Origin: Heterocephalus glaber
Lineage: Eukaryota; Chordata; Mammalia; Rodentia; Bathyergidae
Reading direction: 5' to 3'
Length of the DNA: 64,000 nt
NCBI RefSeq assembly: GCF_000247695.1
Contig: NW_004624747.1
Span: 11,347,180 to 11,411,179, forward strand
A program made the translations under genes and the position numbers. The notes under the pieces are model-generated. The model made no database searches. It had not been told where the DNA came from and was given only the letters and a program-made list of their open reading frames with translations. Below are positions 32,906-43,445 of the stretch, piece by piece; the first letter of the stretch is position 1, and each line of letters opens with the position of its first letter.

Positions 32906-34515
32906 TGAGCAGTTAGTAGCAAACAACAGAACTCACTCCCCTGATTTGCAAAGCCAGTAAGAAAGTTTAACATTTCGTGTGAATGGAACCCAGGAAGTGA
33001 GGGGATTAGGAAAGTATTGGTCCACTGAGGCAGCATTTAAGTAGAGTCCTCAGGGATTCTGACCCTTCCGTTTCTTACTCTGCAAGCTTCCTCTCTGCAA
33101 GATTGCAAGGTGGCTGCAGTAGATCCAGCATCACACCCAGACCCAGCCACATCCAGAGAAATCAGATCCCCCCGCCCCCTTATGTCTCATTTTCAGAGTC
33201 AAAGAACCTTTCCCTACGGCCTCCTGGCAGATTTCCTCTTGTGTGTCTGGGACCAGCACTGAGCCAGTCACAGTGGGGAGGAGGATCACATCACTGTCAT
33301 TGATGTGGACACACCTGGTTCCCTTGGGTGGAGCGGAGGTAGAACTTTCTCACACCGTGGTTGTGACACATTTCCTACAAGAGGCCACCTCTGTCTTTCC
33401 AGGTGTTTCATCTGAGTTCTCGCAGCCTCCAAACTTTCTAGTGCGGCTCTGGGCACCATGTGTTTTAACAGTGGCTGCACTGGTGAGACTTCCCTCCAAC
33501 TGCGCTCTTCCTTTCCTTCTCAGTCCTTGCCCATCCCTCGGTCCTCGCCCAAACACACACACTTGGAATTACTTCCCATCTCTCCCTGGCACATGACCTT
33601 TGTGCTCCTGCTGGCTCTCTTGCTGCAGTAATCCTGCCCCAGCAGAGTTCCAGGTCTGTGGAGATGTCTAGTCAATGTTTGCTTTGCTGATGAGTCCAGA
33701 GTAGGGGCAGGAAGTGCTAGAGAAGGAGCTGTAAGAGAAATATTGAGACATCACCTTCAAAGGGGCCTTCACAGAGATTTTCACTGGGAAGGGCCCAAGG
33801 TGCATCGGGAAACTGAACATGCTTCGCCAGCCGCTCCAGAGCCCGTGGGTTAATGGCTCTGATAGGAACCTGCAGCTGTGGGGTGTTCGGGGCTCCCATG
33901 TGATCTCCAGGCACATTGGTCCTCCCGATACTCAGAGCAGCCCCAAGAGTTGCCTGGGGGCCCCGCTGCCTAGATTCACCTGGGGAAGTGAAAAGATACC
34001 CTAAGGGGCTCTGTTGTCTATTGATAGGGCTGAGAATTGAGCCCTGAGTCTGCTTTGAGGCCAAACTGGTGCTCTCTTTGTTTTCTACAAACACCCGTGG
34101 GTTTCCATGCTCCACTTCTGTCCTATCCAAGTGAATGTCAAGCTCTTAACCATTCATATAGTGAGTTTCCTTCCTTTTCATGATGAGAAACTTTCATTAA
34201 ACATATGGGGGTTTTGCACTGTGACCTGTCAAATATCCATCCTTCCATCCTTGGCCAGAGTCTCTTTTCTCCACAGAAGTTGAATGTGGCCATGTGGCCC
34301 AGGGGACGATGTCGCAGTTAAAGCCATGGCCTTTATCAATTGGCTCTTACTGTCTTAACGGCGCAGCATGCCCAGATAAGATCTGGTCCTTTAACCAGGG
34401 CCCCAAAATAAGAAGATACATAGAATAGACCCAAATCTGACTCATAGCTAACTGGAGACATGTGAACGAGAGAACTATTTATTAAAGGCCACTGAGATTT
34501 GAGGAACATTTTGTC
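32906..34515. other. Unique sequence, no gene seen
   Basis: The largest frames (117 codons plus at 33243-33596, 137 codons minus at 33717-34130) have no recognisable domain and overlap on opposite strands only by chance. No CpG cluster. Confidence 0.4.
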
Positions 34516-34849
34516 ATGTACCTGTGCTGCAGCTGACTAATAGAAATACTCTGCTCCTGCTTGAGAATTTTCCAAATGAATTCACTCAGTCTCCACAACG
34601 CCCTCAGAGGAGATATAATACACCCTCCGCTGACCTGTGAGTCAGTCCTTTCGCCCATCCCTACACCAGGAGAGCCCAGCACACCACCCTCCACATAGGA
34701 TATGCACAAAAATATTTTAGATGGATTGATAAAGTAAGAGTAGGAACTGTGTGTCTCTTACCTGCTCTAGGACCAGCATCCAGATGGTAATAATGACCCA
34801 CTGTGTATAGGGCAGTTAGGTATTTGTTTAATTAAGAAATTGTTTGAAC

Positions 34850-35005
34850 AGATAAGCACCTACCTCATTCTAGGTTTTGTTCTAGGTACTGAGAATAAGC
34901 ACTGAAAACACAAACAAAACCTCTGCCCTCTTGGAGCTGATTTTCTACTGGGGTGACATAGATGTTAAGCAAAATACATGAGCCCACAAAATATCTAAGT
35001 ATCTA
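34850..35005 (-). repeat. L2 LINE 3' fragment
   Basis: 'cattctaggttttgttctaggtactgagaataagcactgaaaacac' then 'ctctgccctcttggagctgattttctactggggtgac' is the minus-strand L2 order. Confidence 0.75.
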
Positions 35006-35635
35006 ATAGAAAATGTTCTGAAGACAAAACAAGGGAAGAAAAAGGAGTGAAGAGCACTGGGGAGGAGCTGCAGCTTCTAATGGGCAGCGAGGGCAGGTAG
35101 CAGGGAGGAGGCAGCTTCTGAACAAACACTAGAGGCAGGTGAGTATGAGGGTTAAGCAAATGTCCAGGGGTAGCTTATCCCAGGCAGTGGGAGTGACAAC
35201 AGTTACAGACAAAGAAAAGGGGCTCACAGGCACAGGAAGACAAGTCCTGCCAGATCTCCCTTCTATGTGGGATCTAGAAATGTTGAACTCAGAGCAGAGA
35301 GTAGAGTGGTGGCTTCTTGGGGCTGCAGGGGGATGCAGATGGGGAGATGCTGATCAAAGGGTCTGAAGTTTCATTGACACAGGAGAAATAAGTTATAGAG
35401 GTCAATTGCACAGCATGGTGGCCATGATCGTTAAGAATGTATGGTCCATTTCAAAAGGACTAAAGGAGTGCATTTCAAATATTTTCCACACACACAAATG
35501 ATAAGCCTGTGAGTTGATGGATTTGTTGGCTGCATTTCTTCATCCCACAGTGTAAACATATATCAAAACATCACATGGTTCCCTGTGAATATATACAATT
35601 ATTATATGCCAATTAAATTTTTAAAAATAGAAGAA
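35006..35635. other. Unique sequence, no gene seen
   Basis: Possible old L1 words near 35540-35625 ('tatcaaaacatcacatggttccc...atatatacaattattatatgccaatta') at the sense 3' end of an old element. The rest is unassigned. Confidence 0.35.
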
Positions 35636-35639
35636 AGAA

Positions 35640-35720
35640 GGGCTCAGATGGATTAAACTGCTTGCCTACTGTCAGCTGGAAAGTGGCAGAGCTGGGATTT
35701 GGACTGGAGCAGTTTGTAGA
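35640..35720 (-). repeat. MIR core fragment
   Basis: 'aactgcttgcctactgtcagctggaaagtggcagagctgggatttgg' matches the minus-strand MIR core. Confidence 0.7.
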
Positions 35721-35856
35721 TGGACTTAACCGGGCAGCCCTGATTTCGAAGTTAGCCTGGAAATGGGCGCACTGATCTGGGGCTCTGCTCTGAATCCTGA
35801 GGGGAGGGATCATTTGGATTTCAGCTGATGACAAGGAGATACCATTTTGGTTCCTA

Positions 35857-36435
35857 ATGGATTTAGGGCTCCCCAAATGCCCTGCTGTGTTACCTGTGGA
35901 AATGGGTTTTGTCCCATGCAGGGAGATGTCACTTAATGGTGTTTCTGAACATGAGCAACACTCAGTCTCCCCAAGCCAAAGGGATTTAAAAACCCAGGAT
36001 GGCCCAACCTTCTATCCTCAACAGGGTGGGGGAGTCGGGCCTGGGAGCAGGGGACAAAGTCTCAAGGCTGGGTGGTCAGCATCCTCTGCCCTGGACTTCC
36101 AAGGCCGGACTTCTGTTTGCCTGGTGTGGGACCAGGCTGACTTGGGGTGGAGAGGCAGGATCCAAACTGTCTCCAACTGTCAGCTTCAGAGAGGCAGAGA
36201 ACAGAGCCCCAGACCTTTCCAGAAGCCTTTAGTCCTGTTTCCTGTTAGTACTTCCTGGGCAATTCCCTTCCCATCTTTCTTGCTCACCATTTCTCCTCCA
36301 CCAGGCACCTCGGAGCAGGCAGAGCTCCTTCTAACATTATGCTACCCTGCAGAGCAGCCAGGAGCCACTGTGGCTGTGGAGCCCTTGGCATGTGGCTGGT
36401 CCAGACTGAGATGGTCAGTGATTTTCCAGGCTTAG
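35857..36435 (+). other. Longest open frame outside repeats and CpG island (192 codons), probably chance
   Basis: The frame is open over 579 bases but encodes no recognised domain, signal peptide or membrane helix. It is not flanked by a convincing acceptor/donor pair or promoter. Composition is ordinary (Gln, Ser, Pro, Gly). I list it so the reader can test it. The simplest reading is a chance frame in GC-moderate DNA. Confidence 0.12.
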
Positions 36436-36455
36436 CACACGTAAAAAAGTACATC

Positions 36456-36532
36456 AGGGCTGGGGGCAGAGCTCAGTGGTAGACCACTTGCCTATGAGGC
36501 TGTGTTCCACCTCTAGAACCGAACAAATCAAA
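36456..36532 (+). mobile_element. Older ID-like SINE
   Basis: 'ggctgggggcagagctcagtggtag' (box A) and 'cctatgaggctgtgttccacctc' (decayed box B). Tail is A-rich but short. Confidence 0.75.
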
Positions 36533-36905
36533 GTATGTACTATCTCTTTAATAATATTTCATATTGATTTCTTTTTAAAATAAAAATTTATTTGATATGT
36601 TGGGTTAAATAAAATATTATTTTAAATTTTATAATGTGTCACTTGTTTTCTTTTCTAACATAGCTACTAGAAAGTTTAAAATGATATGCTTGGCTTGAAT
36701 TAGTGGTGCACATCATATTTCTGTTGAAGGGGACTAGAATCCATTGCTAGTCACCTCACATTATTAATTAATGTTTTTTCACACAAGACACCACCCAAGA
36801 TCTCCATAGCAGATTGAAATTTGGGCTATCAACAAATAAAGAACACAGAACAAACACCTTGAGGGTACTTACCCTATGCCCAGTTCAATGAGTCCCTCAG
36901 TTCAG
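36533..36905. other. AT-rich unique sequence, no gene seen
   Basis: Strongly AT-rich around 36540-36800. No open frame above 60 codons and no recognised repeat. Confidence 0.4.
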
Positions 36906-36907
36906 GG

Positions 36908-36940
36908 TTTCCCAACAGCAGCACTATTGGGATTTTAAAA
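36908..36940 (-). mobile_element. MER20 DNA transposon, first part (split)
   Basis: CAGGGTTTCCCAACAGCAG followed by CACTATTGGGA matches one end of MER20 (hAT-Charlie). It stops where L1M begins and resumes at 37494. Confidence 0.75.
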
Positions 36941-37493
36941 ATACTTTTTCCTATTTAAAAACTGTGTGAACTACATATACCATAAACTTCATCATCTTAG
37001 CCATTTTAAGTGTATGGTTTGGTGGTGTTAAATACACTCATGATATTGTGCAACCACTGCCATCATGCATCTCCAGAGCTCTTTTCATCCTGCAAAAGGA
37101 AACTGTCCCTATTGAACACTAATCCCCATTGCTCCCTCCTGTTAGTCCCCGGAAACCACTAAGTTTCTTTCTGTCTCTATGAATTTGATGACTCTAGATA
37201 CCTCCTGTAAGTGGAATCATGTAGCATTTGTCTTTTTTGCGACTGACTTCCTTTGGTAGCATAATATCCTCAAGGTTCATCCGTGCTGTGGCATGTGTCA
37301 GAATTCCTTCCCTTTGAAGACTCAATACTGTATTCCAGTGTATGAATAGGCCACGCTTTGTGTATCTGTTCCCCTGCTAATGTGTACCATTGTCTATTGG
37401 GAACAGTGCTGCTCTTGAACACGGAGACACAAATATCTGCTTCTACTTCTTTGAGGTATACCCCTAAGAGTGGAGTTGCTGGACTGTATGGGC
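36941..37493 (-). mobile_element. L1M 3' fragment (antisense) inserted in MER20
   Basis: 'tgtgaactacatataccataaacttcatcatcttagcc', 'caaccactgccatcatgcatctcc', 'ctcaaggttcatccgtgctgtggcatgtgtcag', 'gtatacccctaagagtggagttgctgg' are in antisense L1M order. It interrupts MER20. Confidence 0.85.
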
Positions 37494-37640
37494 ATTATTG
37501 ACATTCTGTACCAGGTAATTCTTCATTGCTGGGGCAGAGAGACTTTACCCTGTAGACTGTAGGATGTCTAGCAGCATCTCTGACTTATCTCCATTGGATG
37601 CCAGTACCAATTGTGGCAACCAAAGATGACCTCAAGAGTC
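37494..37640 (-). mobile_element. MER20 DNA transposon, second part
   Basis: 'attgacattctgtaccaggtaattcttcattgctggggc', 'gtaggatgtctagcagcatctctgac', 'ggatgccagtaccaattgtggcaacc' match the rest of MER20. Together with 36908-36940 it reconstructs one element. Confidence 0.88.
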
Positions 37641-37669
37641 CCCTGAGGTTGAACTGAGAAGTGGTGAAA

Positions 37670-37835
37670 CAAGTTATTCCTTGGAATCCTCCCGTCTCGT
37701 TGGGGTGGAATTATTATCCCCACATTGCAGGTGAGAAAATCTAAGCACAGAGAGGTGAAGGCCCCTGTGCAGAGTCACACAGCTAATAACTGCTGAAGGC
37801 GGGATTAGAAACCCATGTCTTTTTGACTGGGAAGA
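37670..37835 (-). repeat. MIR SINE, well preserved
   Basis: 'attattatccccacattgcaggtgagaaaatctaagcacagagaggtgaagg' and 'gagtcacacagctaataactgctgaaggcgggattagaaaccc' match minus-strand MIR. Confidence 0.9.
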
Positions 37836-38485
37836 TTGCGTAGTCACATCAGGGAAACCCAAGATCTCCATTCCACTTTGGGAAATATTGACCTCAATAT
37901 TTGGATCCTTATGAAGGTCAGAGTGGGTGTGAATCACCACTGAAAACCACAAAGGATGAGCGGGGGTAGGGTGGGGGGTGCTGGGAGGGACACCATCTCT
38001 GGGGAGGGCATGGGCCTGGGGGGTGAAGTAGAATCATCTAGCATCCTTGAACATCCTCTGCAAGCCCACCCACCATGATGCACAACACAGGGGTCACCCT
38101 TCTCCCCAGAGCTTGTTCTGCAGGGGTGCTGTTTCCAGTCTTAGTGTCAATGGTGGCTGACAATGGCCAACACAGCAGCCCTGCCTTAGAATTGGCTTAG
38201 GGCAGACTTGTTGGGGGAAGAGGGACAAAGAGGAGAACTTCACAAGGAAAGAGATCTGTTCTTTATTGGTGGCATTGTTGTGACGCTCAGGGATGACACA
38301 TATATCAACAAGATCACATGGAAAGAAAAGAGGGCCATTGAACATGAACTATGGAGCCAGCTGATCCCCTACTCCCTCCCTCACTTGTTCATTCACTTTC
38401 TCAAACCTTCACTCATTGCTTTATTCGGCCATTCAAACATTCAACAACACACTCATTCAGCCCTTTGCATAGTGAAGAAGTTTCT
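37836..38485. other. Unique sequence, no gene seen
   Basis: G-rich patch at 37957-38025. A 108-codon frame (38208-38534) runs into a MIR and has no recognised motif. Confidence 0.4.
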
Positions 38486-38489
38486 AGAA

Positions 38490-38695
38490 TGGTTCCAAGA
38501 CACCTGGGCTTCAGACTTAGCTCTGCCTGTGTGACCTTGGACAGGTCACCTAACATCTCTTAGCCTCCATTGCCTCTGACTTTAAATGGGGAGAGTGAAA
38601 TCACCCAGCTATTATAGCTGTCACGAGGAATAACAATAGGAACCAGGATCAGTACTGTCCCAGAGACATAGTGAGCACTCATAAGTGGTGGACAG
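38490..38695 (+). repeat. MIR SINE, near full length
   Basis: 'gacttagctctgcctgtgtgaccttggacaggtcacctaacatctcttagcctcc', 'aaatggggagagtgaaatc' match plus-strand MIR. Confidence 0.9.
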
Positions 38696-38699
38696 ATGT

Positions 38700-38825
38700 T
38701 ACCTATTCATATATTCATTCATTTACTTCTCACGTATTAATTCGTCACGCGTGTATTGAACACCTCCTGTGTGCCTCTTACCATGCTCTTGTGGATTCAA
38801 ACACACGGGTCACATCCCAGCTCTC
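38700..38825 (-). repeat. L2 3' end
   Basis: 'attcattcatttacttctcac...tgtattgaacacctcctgtgtgcc' is the minus-strand L2 tail. Confidence 0.6.
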
Positions 38826-39344
38826 GAGGCTCGAAGTCTAATTTCTCTTCTACCAAAGCAGATTTAAACAGAGCAAAGGGAGGTCTTGAAAAAGGCTGTG
38901 GGCTCCATGGTGGGCGTGGAGGTGGCTGGGTTATTCTTAGCAGTGCATTAGGGCAGCCAGGGCTGCATCACAGCTTCCAGGAGGAGCAGCCAGACCACAG
39001 TCCTTCCTGGCTTGCCAAGTTTGGTTTGAAATTCTTTCCACCGGAGAGTGGGGAATTTGGGAATGTGAGGAATGCAAGGTGGGCCCTGCGAGCTCCTTCA
39101 CTAGAATTCCTGGGCTCTGGTGCCAGAGCGGTGGTCAGGAGCAAGCAGGACCCAGCCCTGCTGTAGTTTTCCTTCTCTGCTGGATCACTCTGGTTCCTAC
39201 AGACCGGGCCCACAGAGGGTGAGAGGAGCAGAAAAGGGACCATCCTCAAAACCCAGGCAAGAAACAGGACACTGCCCAGCTTTGCTGAAGCTCTAGGTCT
39301 GGAAGGTTCTAGAAAAGCTGAATACCATTGAGACTTGGCTTTTC
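38826..39344. other. Unique sequence, no gene seen
   Basis: A 136-codon plus frame (38756-39166) and a 93-codon minus frame overlap without any recognised domain. Confidence 0.4.
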
Positions 39345-40424
39345 AGTCCCAGCTTTTTTGTCTTGTTTGTTGTATTTTCTTAGTACATGTTTGTAATTCA
39401 TGCAGCTTACAATCACCTCAGGGAGTAGTTACAGGTACATATTACAGCTTGTTTTTTTATCCCCTTCCCATCTCCTCCCATTCCTCAGTCATCTTTTTTG
39501 TACCTGTTGATACTATTTGTCTTAGCACATGTTATAACATAATTTTTTAATAAAATAACTTTATTACCAAACACACCCATACAGAAATTAAAACCACTCA
39601 AAGAAGAATAATGCAAGGGGAAAAAAACTACAATAATATTCAAATACAGTAGAACTCAACCAAAACAAAACTGAAAAGCACTTAAACATTTTTCCATATA
39701 CCTTAAAGAAACATCTCAAGCACCAACAAGACACCAGAGGGTGTGATTTGTTTCAGAAAGAGCCCCCAAACCAACATTGAACAAATAGTGGTCTGGAAAA
39801 AAACTCCAGTTAGTTAGCAGACTCCACATAAGCCAAACTTCTCCCTAATTTAAATTTCGATACAGTCATATGACACGCGATGGAAACGCAATCTGAGAAA
39901 TATGTTATTAGGCCATTTCATCCATGTGTATCATTATTTACACTTTCAGTTTCTCACACTAGAGAAACTATTCGGTATTTACACATGTGTGTCCTATTTA
40001 TTTCACTTGAGGATGGCCTCAATATATAACTTATAACATTTACATCGATTAGGGTTATTAGGTTCCTGTACATGACACATCTTTATTCCTATCATTTTCT
40101 CTTCCCTTCCCCTTCACCCCCTCCTTGTTCCCTTATACCATTTCCCTGTTGGGTGAAATCTGTCCCCTTGTCCCTTTTTTCATCTTCTTTGTTTGTACTT
40201 GGCCTCACTGAAGTCATCGTACTACAGCGATACATGAGTACCAGTGTTTTTCTAGCCACACAATTCATAACAGCTAAATCCTGGAAGCGGCCTGTATACC
40301 CATCAACAGATGATTGGATAAACAAAACATGGTATCTATATATATAGCGGAATACTACTCGGCTATAAAGAATGACAAATTTGAGGCATTTGTAGGAAAA
40401 TGGACACATTTAGTCCCAGCTTTT
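39345..40424 (-). mobile_element. Mosaic retro-insertion with 13-bp target duplication
   Basis: AGTCCCAGCTTTT lies at 39345-39357 and again at 40412-40424, bracketing one insertion of about 1.05 kb. Its left end is T-rich, so the reverse-transcribed RNA ran on the minus strand. Inside, 39940-40200 is antisense L1 3'-region sequence (compare 940-1010 and 59990-60060), whereas about 40205-40410 is sense L1 near the end of ORF2 ('ggaatactactcggctataaagaatgac'). This is a 5' inversion. 39541-39905 is not recognised as L1 (next entry). Confidence 0.75.
39541..39905 (-). pseudogene. Putative processed-transcript 3' end (3'UTR retro-fragment), antisense
   Basis: On the minus strand this reads as a typical mRNA 3'UTR. 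It is T-rich and without long frame, ends with GGTAATAAAGTTATTTTATT then an A-rich run, and contains 'gtggttttaatttctgtatggg' just before the AATAAA polyadenylation signal. It also has two CpG-containing words (TTGCGTTTCCATCGCG) that look like preserved exon sequence. No coding part is present and I could not name the parent gene. Short inverted matches (TTATAACATA at about 39531 and TATGTTATTA at about 39902) flank it. Confidence 0.4.
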
Positions 40425-40464
40425 ATTGCCATCTGAGAGGTGACAAAGGCCCCTCCTTAGGATA

Positions 40465-40695
40465 GCAGAGTGGGTAAGAGCACTGGAGTTCGAGTCCTGT
40501 GTTCAAATCCTGGCTCTGGCATTCTCAAAATAAAATAACACTTACTAGATGTGTGCAGCACTGGATAGGTTATTTAACACTGCTGTGCCTCAGTTTCTCA
40601 AAGTGATCATAGTCCCTACATGAGTCTGCTGTGAGTAAATTCATTTCCTAGAGCCTAGTATACAGAAAGCACTCAATATTAACCCATGAGTCTGG
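40465..40695 (+). repeat. MIR SINE, near full length
   Basis: 'gtgggtaagagcactggagttcgagtcctgtgttcaaatcctggctctgg' is the complete MIR head. 'gcctcagtttctcaaagtg' and 'agaaagcactcaatatt' follow. Parts of the head derive from a tRNA, which explains the box-B-like GAGTTCGAGTCC. Confidence 0.93.
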
Positions 40696-41815
40696 CTGAA
40701 AAGGGAGGTTTTCTTTCCCAAAGACAAGAGGAGGGAAAAGCAGGAAGGCCGAGAGAGCAGGTCCCCTCCACCTCCTAGGTCTTCCAGTTCAGTGAGAGAG
40801 GACGAGGAGCTGCTGTTTACAATGGAAACTTAATACTGCCAGGAGGTGCCTTTGCCCTCCTCCAGGGAAGGCTGGAGTGTGTGGGGGGTGGGGGTGGGGG
40901 TAACCTGGAGATATGGCAGTGTCTAGTGACAGAAGGGGCTCTATTCGGTGCTGTGGGTCTGGGCAGACCTCGGCCATTCATCTGACCGATACAATGTGGC
41001 AGACGTGACCGATGGAACACTCAGCTGTGGCTCACAGGGCTTTTGCAATAGCAGTGGGGCCACATAGTGTCTCTCAGGGGGACTGTGGATCCTCAGTTTC
41101 ATGGGATCCTCCTGGGAGATGTGCATCTTAATTCAATAAACAGGAAACTTCATGACAGAGCTGCCTCCCCACCCTAGACCAGAGTCCTCTTTGCAGGTTA
41201 GCATTTGAAGGCCCTGGAAAGTCCTGCAGTAATGAAGCCTTTCACCTCTGCCTGAAAGAGGGTAACCTTGTAACACTTCCTAACCTCTGAAGGGTTACTT
41301 GCCCCAAGGGCTTAAAATTTATAAAGGCTTCAAGGCATGCTAACCTGCACCCAGGCCTTGAAGTCCTTTGGGTCAGAGGAATCTAATAGCCAGGAGCAAA
41401 AGTCCCTTCTCGGCCTCCACCTTCACCCTCTCCTTTTTAACCTTCCTTGCTCTGTCCGGAGTGGACCAAGCCAAACCTTGCTTGACTGGTTCTGCAGCGT
41501 GTGCTGCTGAGCAGGATGATGTAGCAACACCAAAGCCAAGAAGTGCCCACCGCTGCAGGCATTTTTCAAATTACCCAGGCTCTCTGGAGAGGCCAACTAG
41601 GGGTGAGGTTCAGAAATTGAGGGAATGCAATGCATCATAATAACCATTTGGAAAAAAGGAAGGAAAATAATTTGGAGGATCATTGAGTGCCAGAACCCCA
41701 AAGCTATAAACAGAGTGTTTGAACCCATTTCAAGCATAAAGGTCACAATCTGCAATTTAAATGTGGATACTTTGTTGCCTTTTTGCTTGGTCATGGTTGA
41801 GTACTACCAATTAGC
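40696..41815. other. Unique sequence with G-rich run, no gene seen
   Basis: 40883-40900 is G6-T-G5-T-G5, a G-rich run one tract short of a classical quadruplex. The 90-codon frame at 41368-41640 has no recognised domain. Confidence 0.4.
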
Positions 41816-41823
41816 TGAAGTAT

Positions 41824-41883
41824 ATGTATGTGTGTGTACACATGTGAGTGCGCTCATGTGTGTGTGCATGTGCGTGCATGTGT
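41824..41883 (+). repeat. Imperfect (TG)n microsatellite
   Basis: Alternating TG with TGCG and CATG interruptions over about 60 bases. Confidence 0.85.
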
Positions 41884-42274
41884 TTTTCAAAGTTTTTCAA
41901 AGAGCCCACTGGGCATCTCAATCAGGCTGAATTGGCGAAACACCTGGAGACAGATTAGAGCATGAGAACAGAGAGGCTCCTTCTGCTACACAGTGAGAAC
42001 CTTCTCTCTCCTTCCAGAAAAAAACATAATGCCCTAGGAACCCTTGCTTCGTTTAGCAGTCTGCAGTGGTTTTGCCCTGAAAACAATGAATCATTGAAAA
42101 AATTGTTCCGGTTTGTGGGATGGCCACCAGGCCCCTCAATGAGTCCAGTGGTTTTTATTAAGACCACTACTGACCCTATTTATCCACCAGCCATGACTCT
42201 GGAGGGGCTTATCCAGCTGAAGACTGGTGCTATTGCTAGAGTTTATTTTGTGGCCAGGGGCAAGATCACAGAGC

Positions 42275-42291
42275 TGGCCGCCAGGGGAGTC
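42275..42291 (+). promoter_or_regulatory. Candidate CTCF-like site
   Basis: TGGCCGCCAGGGGAGTC resembles the CTCF core (TGGCCACCAGGGGGCGC form) with mismatches at the 3' side. A single motif match is weak evidence. Confidence 0.25.
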
Positions 42292-42379
42292 TGAATCTTT
42301 GTCAAGGTGGAGCTCTCTCAGCTGGGCAGGGGGAGTGGGTGGTGACACCATTAGGCTAAGGGGCTAAAGTAGTAGTGGC

Positions 42380-42530
42380 CAACAGCACAAGTTTTCACAA
42401 GCTTTAATGGGGACAAGAATCACCTGAGGATCTTATCTAAATGCAGGTTCTGATTCAGTAATCTGGTTGGAGTTTGAGATTCCGCATTTCCAACAAGTTC
42501 CTGTGCTAAGTGCATGCTGATATTCTTAAG
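42380..42530 (+). mobile_element. MER5A-type DNA transposon
   Basis: 'agaatcacctgaggatcttatctaaatgcaggttctgattcag' and 'tttgagattccgcatttccaacaagttcctgtgc' match MER5A (hAT-Charlie). Confidence 0.88.
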
Positions 42531-42549
42531 ATCATACTTTTATTTATGT

Positions 42550-42725
42550 TTTCAGTACTAGAGATTGAACCCAGAGCCTTTGTACTGAGCTACATCCCCA
42601 GCACATTTTATTTTATTTTATTTTTATTTTGAGATGGCCTCACTATGCTGCTAAATTGCCCAGGCTGGCCTGGAACTTGTGATCTTCCTGCCTCAGCCTC
42701 CCAGAGTGCTAAGATGACAGTTTGG
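42550..42725 (-). mobile_element. B4-like composite SINE (ID head + B1-like body)
   Basis: 'ttcagtactagagattgaacccagagcctttgtactgagctacatccccagcac' is the tRNA/ID part. 'ttttgagatggcctcactatgctgctaaattgcccaggctggcctggaacttgtgatcttcctgcctcagcctccc' is the 7SL/B1-like part. The order matches rodent B4-type SINEs on the minus strand. Confidence 0.88.
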
Positions 42726-43221
42726 CAGCCAGACTCTAGTCTAGAAAACATTCCACACCCTGTCCCACACTGATGGCGATGTTCTGTAGCCATGCTGCCT
42801 GACAGCCTCATGTGGCTTCTGGGTATTTGAAATCCGGTGAGGTAGACTGAAGAATGGAGGGGTTTGGTTTTTTTTTTTAGAAATGTTTTATTTTAAAAAT
42901 ACTTCAAAGGGCAAGTTTCTTGCAGGAAATCTTAAGAGCATATAATATCTGAGATATGATATTTTGCATTTTGGAGGCTCAAGCTTAGAAACTGGCATTG
43001 GAAGGCTTATCAAACCTTTGAAATAAACATGGAACAGAAAGGAATACATACATATATATGTATATTTATATTTTCTATATCCGTCAATACATATATTCTA
43101 GGGTTCTGTATGGACTTTAACAGCAACTTCAAGTAGCTTTCAGCAATGAACTAAATTTTCCTTTGAAAAAGCAAAAGCAAGTTAAGACTCAGAAAAGGAC
43201 AAAGGGGACCGTCAGAATTTT
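42726..43221. other. Unique AT-rich sequence, no gene seen
   Basis: A T-rich run at 42869-42880 and TATATGTATATT words near 43050-43075. No repeat family is recognised. Confidence 0.4.
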
Positions 43222-43420
43222 TTAGTTATTTATTTTGTGATACTGGGGATTGAACCCATGACCTTCCCATTGAGCTACAAACCCAGCCTTTTCTGTTTTG
43301 TTATTTTGAGACGGGGTGTTACTAAGTTACTAAGTTTCCCAGGCTGAGTTTGAATTTATGATTCTTCTGCCTCAGGCTCCAAGAGTTCTGAGACTAGACA
43401 TGTGCATCACCATACCCAAA
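43222..43420 (-). mobile_element. B4-like composite SINE
   Basis: 'tgatactggggattgaacccatgacc...tgagctacaaacccagcc' then 'attttgagacggggtgttactaagttactaagtttcccaggctgag...tctgcctcaggctcc'. Same composite family as 42550-42725, more diverged. Confidence 0.85.
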
Positions 43421-43445
43421 GGGCCCTCAGATTTCTTAAGTAAAC

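Noticed and set aside
33717..34130. 137-codon minus-strand frame
   Set aside because: No domain, signal peptide or splice-site support. It overlaps a plus-strand frame of similar quality.
40883..40900. G-quadruplex at the G6-T-G5-T-G5 run
   Set aside because: Only three clean tracts are present. The site at 11759-11779 is a much better example.
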